From NCBI GenBank assembly GCA_012064415.1, contig SSNU01000047.1, positions 305,811 to 369,810 on the forward strand: a stretch of 64,000 bases of DNA, in the 5' to 3' direction. This document shows, one piece after another, positions 12,332 through 24,900 of the stretch; the stretch's first letter is position 1; each line of letters opens with the position of its first letter. Source of the DNA: Gyrodactylus bullatarudis. Lineage: Eukaryota; Platyhelminthes; Monogenea; Gyrodactylidea; Gyrodactylidae. A program made the translations under genes and the position numbers. The notes beneath the pieces were generated by a model. That model saw only the letters and a list, made by a program, of their open reading frames with translations. It ran no database searches and was not told where the DNA came from.

Positions 12332-12639
12332 AAAAATCCTAGGGGTGTTATGAATAAACTGAGAGATTTTTCTTTCTAAATTCTGAAAATCAAAAAATTA
12401 GTTACTAGTAACAAGTTCAACTGATTTGCCAGGGAGTCTTGAGACTATCAAGAGTAACAAGATTAACGCTAACATAAATAAAAATTATAAATGAGTTTAG
12501 AATCTAACTCAAATATTCTTGACGAGGTTCGAAAATATTATCACTGAATCAAAAAAGTATGCAATTAAAAAACGAGGAGTCAAAAGAAAAAGATGTAGCG
12601 GGCAGTTACAACTGGATCCTTTTCTTAAGAAAAGACAAT

Positions 12640-12800
12640 GAACTCAGTGAAACCCTACCCCTCCTCCCTGGGATATTCTTTCAATTCGCATTAGTCCAAT
12701 CAGAGGACTTTTAATTTTTCATTATTGTATGTATAAATATCAAGCCGGTCTAAGAGTCTGATAGGAACCGGTGAAATAAAATCCAAAATCTACGGTCAAA
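12640..12800 (+). repeat. Dispersed TATA/hammerhead-like/polyA cassette, copy 1
   Basis: Contains CCAATCAGAGGA (12696-12707), TATAAATATCAAG, the short helix strands CCGGT (from 12745) and ACCGG (ending 12771), then GAAATAAAA. It is homologous to the copies at 18.6 and 51.2 kb. The hammerhead-like CTGATGA box is mutated to CTGATAG in this copy. Confidence 0.6.
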
Positions 12801-13854
12801 TTGAATTTTTATCAAAAATTTTTCAACAATTCTAACAATTTATGCGTTCATTTTACAATGGGATCCAAAAATTAATTTTTTTCCTTATTTTAAAGAGAAA
12901 TAAATTGAGATTTTTATAAAAATATTGAATTCTCATCTTCATGCCAATTAACTGCAATTTAAGAATAGATAATATCTAAATTGAGTTAGTACGACCACTG
13001 TATTACGTCAATTTTAATTCATATTTTCTTTGAGTGTTTCAATGCATTAATTAATAATAACAAAACATTCAATGCAGAATCTGAATAAATATTTTTCAAT
13101 TGTAGCAGAAACTCTGAGTTGTCAATAATAATTTACTATTACACATTAACAATTTCTAGTGTGAGATAAAAGCGAGTTCTGTTGCGTCATAAAAGATAGT
13201 ATTAATATCATTTTAATTACCATTTCAGTATATTTTTATGGTCACTCGTCATCTTTCTGATATGATATGCCGGATTTACTGTATTCTTATAGAATTATTT
13301 TTAAATTTTAAGTCATGACACTTCCATTGATTCCCATTGGCTCACACATTGTCTATAGACATGATGATCGCTTGTTAGAGGTAACTTTTTTCAACATTCT
13401 TCTCTTCCAATTAAAGCCTAACAGACTTGAGAGAATACACCTAAATAATATACTCCTGAATGGACTATTATATGCTAGTTTGCTTTTGTAAGTTCACTTA
13501 CAATAAATTCAGCCTAGGCTCTCATCCACTCTACTGAATATAGACTCTATTGTTATACAATTTTTCTATGCCTGAATATTTTTAGCTAAAGTATACTCTT
13601 GTTGTTTTATATTATTATTTTTTTACATTTAAAATACTAAATAGAAAATCTTGTGTATGCGAGTAAGTTTGTAGAAACAATTAGAATAGGGATTGGTCGA
13701 AGAAATGTGATAGAGATTCGATTGTTTGTAAGAGAAGAGAATAAAACGAAACTCGATAACTTTATTATCATTTGATGCGTAAGAGGGACTGTTAGAAAAT
13801 CATAGATTCACTTTGTCATCAAAAGCATAATACATGCTGGTCATCTAATAAATC
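12801..13854. other. Intergenic with partial foldback-B end
   Basis: About 12810-12965 resembles the right end of foldback family B (TTGAATTCTCATCTTCATGCC). Further on, 13315-13380 reads as a short coding-like stretch (ATG to a GAG|GTAACT donor, 22 codons) and might be a 5' exon of the unknown gene at 13.9 kb. I could not join it in frame. Confidence 0.35.
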
Positions 13855-16015
13855 ATGTTTTGTGCCAAATGTGGACTCTTGCGCAATGATTATAACGCAA
13901 AGCGTAATTATCAGGCATCCTGCCCCCAGATTATAAATGGTGCAGAAGGAAATTTTGCAAAGCCCCTCTATAGCCCTTACATTTCTCAGCCCGGTCTAAT
14001 TAATAATGGAGATAAAATGAATGAGCAACTTCTACAACTGGAAGATGGTTATATTAAGGAGATTATCGTCCAAATTCTCCCAGCCCTATCAAAGAAAAAT
14101 ATGCAGAAACAGTCCAAGTTGCTAGTTCATGGAATAGTTGTCACTCATGCAATAGATAGATTTGGCTTGATAAGTGATCACAGTTTGAATGAGAATAGCT
14201 TCCAGCATGTAAGTAATCTAAAGAATTTCAACAGAATTTCGTATTTTTAATTTCGGATTAGAATTCTTAGTACTGACGGAGTAATTCTTTTCTATAGTCA
14301 TACCTCTATAATGTTTATGTATGATTTAAAAAACAATAATCATATTCTGATGTCCTTCAAAGTTTTCTTTTTTTTCACGTGTTCTATATTGATGAGTTAA
14401 TTATGTTAATTATAATTATTTGTTTTTCGCCACTTAATCTTAGAAAACACTCACTTTAAAATGTAAATAATAATAATTTTTAATTTCGAAGGAATTCCTA
14501 CTTCCCTCTGAAATTGATAATGACCGAGTGACATGGGTTCTGCAATCGCAGACCAACATAAATCATCCAATCAAAGATAAGTTCACTGAGCATAACCAGT
14601 TAGTGATCAAAGCTCCATTCATGAGAAGGGCTGCATCTTCCGATTATCTCTGTGATGAACGCAATGTTCATGTTAATACCATGGTTAATGGTAAAATCTC
14701 GGATTTCCCTCAGTACCATTTCTCCTGTGATTGTAAAGGTAACGAGTTCGAAACTAGTGAAATGGTCATTAATAAATACCCGAATCAGTTGACAAAAACT
14801 CGTCTCTTATGCATGAATGATAGTGAAGAAGGCGAGGTTCTGATTAACCGCCAAAAGACAGCACCAACCTTTTTACACCATGTTAGTTTAAATAGTTTTA
14901 TAAAGCTAATTGATATGAAGTTGGGAATCTATGATTTTTACAGAAATCTCGATTTTTTCATCAAAAATTCGAATTTGTTGACGATTTTTTGGAATCCTAC
15001 TCATGTTGCGCACTTTAACCATTTGAAGAAAAGAAATTCTGAAAATAATTATTTTTATGGAAAATATGGTCATTTTTCAAATTCTCATTTGGCGCCAAAA
15101 TCCCATTTTTCGAACTTTGAGCTGGAATTTTTTGTTGATTTGAAAGTGGGAGGCTGATCAAAAGAGGTTTTAAGGATCGAGATTAGTCAAGAAAATCAAT
15201 TCAACTGAATCTGATCTTATGCATAATCACATTATCGTTTGGGAACGGAATTTCGATTTTTTGAAATTTCGATAATTCAAAATCTCCCTAAAATGGGGAA
15301 ACTGTCGATAATTTGACGGCGCTATTCAGCTTTATCATCTAATATTGATCCTTAAAACCTCTTTTGATCAGCCTCCCACTTTCAAATCAACAAAAAATTT
15401 CAGATCAAAGTTCGAAAAAATGGGATTTTCGCGCCAAATGGGAATTTGAAAAATGACAATATTTTACATAAGAATAATTTTATTTCTTTAAATAGTTCAA
15501 GTGCGCAACATGAGTAAGATTCCAAAAAATCGTCAAAAAATTCGAATTTTTGATGAAAAAATCGAGATTTCTGTAAAAATCATAGATTCCCAACTTCATA
15601 TCAACCAACTTTATCATTAAAAATAATTAATATTGATTTTAACCTTGAGTCACTTGAGTTTTGCAAGTTTCCTATCGATAATTTTTTGATCTTAGAAAAC
15701 ATCAATACAAATCGTAAAAATGAATTTTGGGTTCATGTTAGTTCATTTTTTTAGTGTCTCGAATTTTTTTAGTCCTAAACTTTCTACGTCCTTGAGTAAT
15801 AAACTAGGATCCTTCAGAATAAAAGAGACCTAGTTTTTTATTCAAAATTAGAGGTTCTTTTAAATAGGTTTACCGTCATATTAATTTTAGTCTGTCATTA
15901 AAATTAGTCGCAGAAAACTAATTTCCAATCAATCAGTAATTGTATTCATAAACAAATGAATATGATTGATTTAGTTTAATTGCAGTGTAGAATGTCATTT
16001 GAGTTTTTGAATTAA
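13855..16015 (+). CDS. Spliced gene of unknown function
   Basis: Not recognised. Exons 13855-14208 and 14492-14881 are both open, in phase 0, and bounded by CAT|GTAAGT, CGAAG|GAA and CAT|GTTAGT. A short terminal exon at 15986-16015 follows a good acceptor (TTTAATTGCAG) and adds CRMSFEFLN and a stop, giving about 257 residues. Visible features are an N-terminal FCAKCG with a second Cys further on (possible partial zinc knuckle), a helical middle (LLQLEDGYIKEIIVQILPAL) and a CDCKG patch in exon 2. No signal peptide or membrane segment. The last intron begins just before a large foldback element (14905-15620). The last exon and the start codon are the weakest parts. Confidence 0.4.
14905..15620. 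repeat. Foldback element, family A (full palindrome)
   Basis: Two arms of about 260 bases (14905-15170 and 15345-15620) are inverted copies; the outer ends read TGATATGAAGTTGGGAATC and GATTCCCAACTTCATATCA. The arms include TTTTTTCATCAAAAATTCGA and the CTCATGTTGCGCACTT / AAGTGCGCAACATGAG pair. The central spacer is about 170 bases. Related partial copies occur at 8.5, 22.0, 43.9, 51.4-51.8 and 54.7-55.1 kb. The element sits in the last intron of the unknown gene. Confidence 0.8.
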
Positions 16016-16352
16016 TTACCAATTTTTAGTAGCGGGAAAAGATTTATTTTCTACCCGACTTGGTTAGAATTCATATAAAAACCTTTTCATTCTATCTGCA
16101 ACTAAATGAAAAATATGCCTTGAGGTATAGGGGTCATAAAGCTTTCACTTAATTCTTTTCGCCAATTCAATTTAAAAAAAACATACAGATTTTGATACAT
16201 TTCCTCTTTGAATGGTAATAATAAGGAATTTTCAAGAAAATTTTATTGCTTGATGAATTTGTATAAAAAGTTAATAAAATTTTTTTTATGGTTGAAAATT
16301 AGGGAATTTACTTGCAAGTAGAAACAATATATAATATATTTTATTCAAGAAA

Positions 16353-16760
16353 ATGGAAGAATCATCCGAAAAAGAAGCAGTACAAACCATAAATGTTGAA
16401 GGAAGTGATAGTGAAGGATCAAAGATAAATTTCCCCTTGAGAATGTCAGATCAGCCAGCCCTATATCATCTGACTGATGAAGGTTGTGAGCTCATTGAAG
16501 AACTCGATTTCGACATTGACCAAAAGAGCCTCCGGATACACATGAAGAAGCAGCAAGGCAAAATCTGGTTAACATTCGCAAAGGAGCTTGTCCAGCAGAA
16601 TACTTCTGATAAAAGCAAGACTTATGTTGATACTTACAAGCTGCGTACTACTTCACGTAGAGAATACAAATTGAATCCAATGAAATTCGACATGTCCAAA
16701 ATTAAGGCTCGAACTACCAATGGAAAATTGATTATCAAGGTTCCCTTTCGTAAAGAATAA
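16353..16760 (+). CDS. Small heat-shock protein (Hsp20/alpha-crystallin type)
   Basis: Single-exon frame of 135 residues. The second half fits an alpha-crystallin domain: DFDIDQKSLRIHMKKQQGK (early strands), a YKLRTTSRREYKL segment matching the conserved R-x-Y-x-LP region, and NGKLIIKVPFRKE matching the closing DGVLTIxxPK strand. These proteins are ATP-independent chaperones that bind unfolding proteins. The N-terminal 40 residues are acidic and Ser-rich and no C-terminal I-x-I anchor is seen. Length is at the low end for the family. The classical LP before the loop is LN here, so similarity is moderate. Flanking DNA is gene-free on both sides for about 300 bases or more. Confidence 0.6.
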   Translation: MEESSEKEAVQTINVEGSDSEGSKINFPLRMSDQPALYHLTDEGCELIEELDFDIDQKSLRIHMKKQQGKIWLTFAKELVQQNTSDKSKTYVDTYKLRTTSRREYKLNPMKFDMSKIKARTTNGKLIIKVPFRKE

Positions 16761-18600
16761 CATTTTTGATCAGATTTTAAGAAATTTCATTCTATTTATT
16801 TATTAACCACAGTTATTGATCAGATGAATGTAGAGTTTTACGTTGAATAAAAATTTTGTTACATTTTTTTATTGTGAAAATTTATGCTACCTACTATTCA
16901 AGTAAACTCATCACAAAGACATACATGTATAGCAGACAATTTCAGTAAAGTTCAACTATCGATCTAGACTCTACAGAATAAAATTTTTTCTCTTTGAATA
17001 TGAGTGAAACCAATTTTAATCTAATTCGCAAGCTCACGCCAAACCTTAAACTATTCGTTCTGTGTTCTGATTTGGGTCATTTTTTGATCGATAACTTCTG
17101 AACCAAAAATAATTGCTTTAATTTAACTGTAGATTAATTAACTATACCATTCCATTGTTTGCGAATTGTATTATTTTATTTGGAGTTAGAGAGTTTTTGG
17201 CTTCCTTTGCGATCTTCTCGACTCTTCTCATGAGATATTCAGCAACAGGAGTACCGTCTTATCCTCTTAATTACTTCATCGTTCAATGTGATCAACTAGG
17301 CCTTGCAGAACTTGTGGCTTTTTCTTGATATAAATCATTCCTCTTCGAGGTAAACTCTCTCTCGGATTGTGGATCCATTTGTAAGCGGTTGAATATGGCA
17401 CTCTCCTATGATTAATGAATTTTGACCAATCTTCACACCTCTGATACAAATCAATAACTCTTCTTCGTATATACTTGCAGTACTGCTTTCTTGGCGTGAT
17501 GGAATGAATAGATGGTTTCAAAACCACACTAAACTCATCTATCCAATAGCTTAACAATCAGATAATTGAATTTATTCACTATCAAAAACCAGAATATAGA
17601 ATTTTTCTCTTTGCAAATGAAGGATTGAATGTCGAATAAAACGATTAAAATAATTAGGATAAAATAAAAGTTAAATTTTCCTTAATGAATTGCATTATTT
17701 CCTTATCGTTTTTCACAACTTACTGAGCTCTTTATCTTCCTTAACGAACTGCAAAAGGTATAGAGTTAATTGACCAAAAAATAAAATTGAAAACTTGATT
17801 CACATAGCTATAGAATTAAAAGGGTTCGAATTTTTAATTGACTTTAAATATCAGAAGATCGAATATAGATTTGAAATCAGTGTGATTGTTTTCAATAATG
17901 GTAGCTGATGTGAAATTTAAAGGGCTTATCAAATGTAGATAATATTGTAACATGAGGATCATCAATTACATAGTCTATGATGAGTTGATCATATTCTTTC
18001 TGCGCAGTTGGATGCATAATATGGAATTTACAGTAAATAGAAATAGACACACTCAATTTAGTTCCACACTGAAGAGATTAGTAAGTAAACAGACAAATTA
18101 TTCAATAAATATAGTATTCATATAATAATATAATAGAACAGAACAGCTCTGGTAATATTCTATATATACTCTGAATATATAGAGTCAGTGGTATAGATTA
18201 CTTGTTTCTTTACTTGTAATTATTTTTACTCAATCTATAATAATTCTTTTTATACAGAGTGTGTGAATTCTGAGATGTTGATAGTCAGCTGAATTCTTGT
18301 CAAAAATATTTTCAATGCCTATTGCTTATTGTTCAAGTGGTTATCTGACCTTCATGAGCTTTCAAATATTTTTTTCTTTTCAACATTTAACATGGATATT
18401 TACTGAGTATCTTTTTAAGAATAGAATAAAGATAGCGTTTCTCTGATTGCAACCAAAATTACTTAAAATTTAGTCAAATCCATTTAATTAAGAATTCAAT
18501 TTAGACTTTGAAAACAGCTGCCCATGACATAAACTTGCCTAAAAATCAAACAAAAATATCATATTCCCATCATATCCCACCACATCACAAAAATTTTCTT
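16761..18600. other. Intergenic; one transposase scrap
   Basis: Apart from the minus-strand transposase fragment at 17276-17557 I see no gene. Short inverted repeats occur, but none long enough to call. Confidence 0.45.
17276..17557 (-). pseudogene. Transposase helix-turn-helix fragment
   Basis: A 93-residue frame containing RRVIDLYQRCEDWSKF and RVPYSTAYKWIHNP, which looks like the N-terminal DNA-binding helix-turn-helix of IS630/DDE-type transposases found in invertebrates (R-x-RVI...Y...DW...TAYKWI). No catalytic DDE domain follows; downstream frames close quickly. Called as a relic, moderate confidence. Confidence 0.45.
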
Positions 18601-18765
18601 TATCAAATCCGGGGAGTGATTGAACCTATCAGAGGATCTCAATTTTGTTAATAATTTTTTATAAATATCTAGCCGGTGTAAGAGTCTGATGAGAACCGGT
18701 GAAATAAAAGCTTTATTACTAATTATTCACTTGTCTTCCAATCCTCACAATGAATTTTTCATTAA
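18601..18765 (+). repeat. Dispersed TATA/hammerhead-like/polyA cassette, copy 2
   Basis: Best-preserved copy: CCTATCAGAGGA near 18625, TATAAATATCTAG, CCGGT (18673), CTGATGAG (18686-18693), ACCGG, GAAATAAAAGCTTTATTA. The final part forms an imperfect palindrome around AAAGCTTT and includes an AATAAA. See the findings for the possible RNA fold. Confidence 0.65.
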
Positions 18766-18999
18766 AACTAGAAAAATATCATACTCGAGGGATTTGTAGG
18801 TAGTTTATAATAAATTAAAAAGCTCTTTTAAAAAAGTACGAAATCAGGAAGGAAAAACTTTGGGCTCTATTGAGATTGGAAAATTGACAAAAATATCTAT
18901 TCTTCAAGGACAAGCATTATAATTACATACATACAATTGGAAATTAATAAGTCAAATAGAAAATCTGAAAATTTTTAGTATGCTATTCTATAAGATAAG

Positions 19000-21900
19000 T
19001 TATAAGATCTGAGAATGACGAAGGTCAGATTGGCTACTACGCAGATCCTGGGACATTGGGTTGATCATATCTGTCACTGATGGAATACGGCGTTGATTTC
19101 GTGATCTCCTTGGGATGTCTGGTGGACCATTCTTTATCTGTTGGTTGAACAAGTGACCTTTCCTATAATCACTTATAGCACCCCAAATATCGAGTTTTGC
19201 TGAATTAGGAAAACGAAAATCCGCGAAATTTTTATCGATTTGAAATGCTACTTCTTCTGGGTTACGACACATTTCGCATAGTTCAATCAATGTTCTTGCT
19301 AGGAAAATTTTAGAATTAATACTTGAGACTTTATTCTCAAGTTGCAAAAATTTTTTAATACAAAATTTTCTCATCAGAAATCGAAAAAAATTCGCAAATA
19401 AACCTAAATGACATGAAGGTGAGAATTTACTTTTTCTACAAAAAATTCAATTTTTCTTCGGAAAGTCAGGAAAAAATTTATTCTTTGAATTCCATAATTA
19501 AATTAGTTGTGGAAATTAAAAAAATAAACAATCTGACCAATATTAGGCCATTTTTTGAGTTTCGAAAATGCATTCTTAAGCTTTCGAATCGATTTCAAAG
19601 ATTTGAACCAGTTAAATTCAGATATTCGAGATCAGCATTAGACAAGGAATTCGAATTCGGCTGCAGAAATTCACAGAAATTCGTCATTATTGTGGGAAAT
19701 CGTAAAATTTGAATTTATTTATCGATTATCACGAAGGGGAATGACCCGAAATTTAAAAGTTTAACTTTTTCTTGAAAACAATTGATTCCATTTTACCTCC
19801 ACGGACTAATTTGAAATCTATTTTAATTTCCACAACTTATTGGCTTATTTCATAATGGAATTCGAAAAATAAATTTTTTCCTTACTTTGCGAAGAAAAAT
19901 ATTGATTTTTTTGTAGAAAGAGTTAATTCTCATCTTTATGTCAACTAGGTTTAGAACGTTTTAATTCCCTACGTTGATCAAACCAGAATCCAACTTCTGC
20001 ATTGCTCTTTTGAAGAATTCAGATATTAATTTTAAAAACTCAGAATAATTCCAGACGCTCTGATTTTGATAGCATATAACAGGTCAAGCAAGATGTAAAA
20101 CCCTGAAGTTTGTTAAATCTTATAAAATCTTAAATTACATAATAAACTGTAAGTAAAATCAATCCAGTTTTTAATCTATCTAGCACCTATTTTGACATAA
20201 TCACACAAGTTGACAAGGATGAAGTTTTATCTATTTATTTAACCAACTTAAGCAAGACTGGATGTATTTTGGAGTAGATGATGCGATAATTTAACATGTG
20301 ACTAATAAAAATTTTGATACAAACCGTACTCACCCATTTCATCATCTTCAATTCCGAGATGATTCTCAATTATCATATTGATCCGTTGTATCAATTCATC
20401 GTCTTCCTCGTCTCTCTGAAATAGAAATTCAGTTGATATTTTTTACAAGAATTTGTAACATTAGTTGGTTCATCTTAGCAGTATGAGAAAAAGGAGCTGA
20501 TTAACTCTGATTCAGGGAGAAATGATTCGATATGAATCTCACATAACTCATCAGAAAGAAATCAAGGAAATCTCCATTCTAAAAATTATGTACAATTGCA
20601 ATTTCTAACTTATTTCATTCTGTATTTACAAATTTGGTTTCAACTAAACCTAATTGACATGATGATGAGAATTTACTTTTTCTACAAAAAACTCAATAAT
20701 TTTCTTTGGAAAGTCAGGAAAAAATTTATTCTTTGAATTCCATAATAAAATGAGTCTATAAGTTGTGGAAATTAAAAAAAATTTCTGAAAATATTCAATC
20801 TGACCAAAACTATGTCATTTTTTGAGTTTCAAAAGTGCACTTTTTCAGCTTTCGAATCCAAATTTTTTATCGATTTCAAAGATTTGAAGCAGTTAAATTA
20901 AGATATTCGAGAATTCGGCTGCAGAAACTCACAGGAATGCGTCATTATTGTGGGAAATCAAAAAAATCTTAATTTATTGATTATCACGAAGGGAATGATC
21001 CAAAATCAAAAGTTTAACTTTTTCTTGAAAACACTAGATTCCTCTCTACCTTCACCGCCCAATTCGAATTCTTTTTCTAATGCTGATCTCAAATATCTGT
21101 ATTTTACTGCCTCAAATCTTTGAAATCGATAAAAAATTTTGGGTTCGAAAGTTGAAAAAGTGGAAATTTTTTGCATTTTCGAAACACCTCAAGCCATGCA
21201 TTTTTAATTACTATTCTTAATATTAAATATTATTTTAAACTGAATCTTTTCTTGAATAGAAATTAGCTGTAATTTATAAATTATATCCTGAATCACAACT
21301 AATGATTTGATTTATATTTATTTATAGATCAAACTATTCAAATAAGAGAATCTAAGAAATAAGATACCTATTTAAAAATAAAAACCTAGTTTATTTGTAA
21401 TTACTATTGGATGCACAAACTAAATTTGAAAATCCCAGCAATATAAAAAGTATTTGTGAGAATACCTGCTTAATTTTTAATTACTCCTGTATATACACAA
21501 CTATTTTTGTTTTTAAGTCACATAGACCAAGTGAAATTGCGATTACAAGTTGAAATAACTGAGACATGCACTTTGACAAACAATCTCTGCTTCATCAAGT
21601 CTTTAATGAGGCCAGAAATAATCCGGAAATGATAATAAAGATATTTAGCATCTCGAGGTTTTTTAAGCTTCGTTTCATAGTTTTAAAGATATCTTAAACA
21701 ATAAGGGAAAAATTTGAAAATAAAATATAAAATAAAGAATAGAAAAGACTATCTTTTACATTTTCCTTTTTGAATTTCGAAAATTTGACCTATTCAAGAT
21801 TATCAAAGCGAGACACAAACGATATCCTGATCCGTTCAATCGGCTTGTAAATTAAAGATCTCCAAAGTAAAGTTTAGCCTCCTCTACAGAACTGAATTGC

Positions 21901-24900
21901 AGTTTTTTTTTATGATATCAGTCCTACTCAATAATAGGATGAAAAATCTCAAACCTCATTGAGAATATTATTGTTAGATTCTAAACTTATATTATATCTA
22001 ACTCTGGATTTTTTCATCAATAATTCAAATTCCTTAAAGATCAATGAAATTTCGATGATTCGAAATTGGTGTAATTGTCGGAAATTTGACGGTGATATTC
22101 AGCTCTCTTGTCTAATATTGATCCTGAAAAATTTCTTTATTATTCGCTTGCTACCTGACTATGTTGTCTTCGGGCTTTTATTGGTCTATCTGTAGAAAAA
22201 GAAAAGGAACAAAAAGGTGTAGTATTTCTTAAAAAAAACAAGAACTATTAAAGTTATAGTGATTGTTATAGTAATCAGAATTATTAGAGTAATTCTTGTT
22301 CTTTAAGAAATACTACACCTTTTTGTTCCTTTTCTTTTCCTACAGATAGACCAATACAAGCCAGAAGACAACATAGAAGCGAACAACCTTATAGTCAATC
22401 TATGCCGAACAGTTCCCTGAAGAACTAATACTTGGTTCAAAATTATGATAAATATTGTATTTCGCCGGATCTCTTCAGACTGTACCCCAGTTAACATGTT
22501 AATACTATTAAATTGCTCTATTTGAGACCTACCATTGGTTCATTTTGGTTCAAAAGGCAAAAGTAATTAGTAGATCGATAGATGACTTTTTCAACCAGCT
22601 CTTCATCCTTCCGAAAGAAGTTCCAATGTCAAAATGAATCAATGGAAGGTCTCAAATAGAGCATTGTAATATCATTTAGTATATGTTAACCTGGGTAGAG
22701 TCTGAAGACAACCGGCGTTTATCACTCGAATATACGCTTGTTGTTCTCTTTTCTAGAATCTAACAAAAATTAAATTCATTCATGAAATAGTTTGTATAAA
22801 AATGAAATTTTTCTTTCCAAATCTTTTAACCCTGTACTAATTCATTAGACTAGACCATGCCGTTTTATTTACTTTATTCAATTCTCTCTCTAAACCTCGG
22901 CTTCTATTGGCTTCAAACCCCACCCAACACGTTTAGTTTTCTTCTCTCTATCCATTATTATGTATATAAAGCATATATACACTCAGCAAGAAGATTTAGA
23001 ATGAGAGAGGATTATCGATTGATTCTAATCAACCTCCCCCTCTCTCTTTCACTTGTGTTCTCATTCTCTATCGAATTATGTTTTGTTCTTTACTAATTTA
23101 TTCAAAACCCTCTTTATCTATCGAACTGCTCTTGTATAGTTATGTTATCATTCATGTATTATGCAGTAAATTCCTTGAAATGAATGTTACACAAAGAAAA
23201 GAAACTAGCAGAAATGTTCAAGCTCATAACACAATAGAAATCCATGCGAATCCATTGGAATACATGAATAATTTTAATTCTATTAAAAACAGCTACACTT
23301 GAAGGAAATCATCAAGTCCTCGTAACTACAAGTGTCTGTGAGTCACTCACCTCTTGAACAAACTCCTTCAATTCATTGGATCTGAGTTTTATGGTTTTAC
23401 GATTCTTGTCTGTATTCCTTAGATAATTCCTTGGTTCAATCATTGCTAATTAGAGAGAAAAATTATGAAAAAAATTGATCATTGTAAAACCATCATTGTT
23501 CACCGTTTAAGTAATTTTATATTCCAATTATAATTTTAGCATTATCAAAAGATTTTTAAATATAATCTCATGAAAATTATACAAATACAAAGCACCAGAG
23601 AGGAAATTAAAACAGATATAAGAGAGAAGATGTACAATCAAAGTTATATGAATAGAACATTTGGAGTTGTAGTCTTATATATCCAATAATCAAAGACTCT
23701 TCGATGAAGAGTAAGGACTCTTTTGGATATTGGAACTACATCTCTTGTAATATGGAGAATGTTCCATGTAGATAAAACCTTGATGGTAAAATCGTTCATC
23801 AAAAAGAAATCAAATGTAGTGTTAAGGAAATATACAATGCAATAGAAAGCAGGATAATTATATATATAATTTCACACATAAACATTTTTTATACATATGA
23901 ATGTTGGATGAATAAAAGCATTTATTAAAATTATCATCAGAGGATAACCCTTTCGATACAAAATCTTTTAAAGTTTTCAAATAAAAGGCCAATAACCATC
24001 TAATAATACTTTCCAAGTATAATTTAGATTATAAACTACCAGATTGAATTTTATTTCATTTGATCTGTATCGAATGGGTTATACGTAGAGAAATAACCAA
24101 AAATAAACCATTTGATCAAGAAAAGAGGTGAAAATCAATTGTGAGATGGAAAAAGTTTCATGAAAAAAATAAAATTTCTGACCAAGTACACATGTAAATG
24201 GCATTTTGTTCTTCTATCTAACGAATAGAAAGACAGTGGTACAGACTAAATAACTTACAAAGATATTCATCTACATCGAGAAATTACAAGATTTCTTGAG
24301 AATAATTAATTACGAAGAATAGTAATAAAGAAACGAATCAAATAAACTAATTCAAAAGTGAATAGAAAACCACGTGATTATTGCATAAACTTACCGAATT
24401 CGGAACGAAGAGGAGAAACCAATCGTAGAGTAAACTCAGAGCCTAAAGGTAGATTTTTCAGATAATTTGCAACATCCAAATGTCTTTTACCAATGAAAGA
24501 TATCCCATCAATTTTTTCTATGTGATCTCCTATTTCAATCTGAAAGAAGTATATTTGCAGTTGAAAATTATCGGGGATTTAAAATGTCATTACTTACTAC
24601 AGGTCGATTATTTTGGAATAGATTTAAAACCGGGCTATTTTCTTTAATCCTTTTGATGAAAACATATCCTGCTGCATTGTCTGTAACTGTTAAGCCAAGG
24701 AGATCAGTTTTTTTCGTAAGAGTAACTTCTTTCTTTTGTCCTTTAATGTGAGCGAATATCATATCATCATAAGCTACTTGACTTCCTAACAATTTCGTCA
24801 TATTTAACTTGAATGTATTCAATGTGCAAAATAAAATCTGATCAGGTTCAATATCAAAAGCTTCAGCTATAGTATTGTATAATTCCTTGGCAGTGTGAAA

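Larger units (their letters stand above)
8886..12435. mobile_element. Composite element bounded by ~90-bp inverted repeats
   Basis: Bases 8886-8987 and 12333-12425 are inverted copies of each other. The shared stretch includes ACTAATTTTTTGA, TTCAGAATTTAGAAAG, CAGTTTATTCATAACACCC and AGGATTTTTTCA; the left copy carries an extra 20 or so bases. The inner edges abut, on the left, the first codons of a KRBA2-type integrase-gene fragment and, on the right, the abrupt end of a Gypsy-like RNase H. The repeats may be termini of one DNA transposon that captured or was invaded by the other pieces, or two copies of a foldback arm. Confidence 0.5.
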
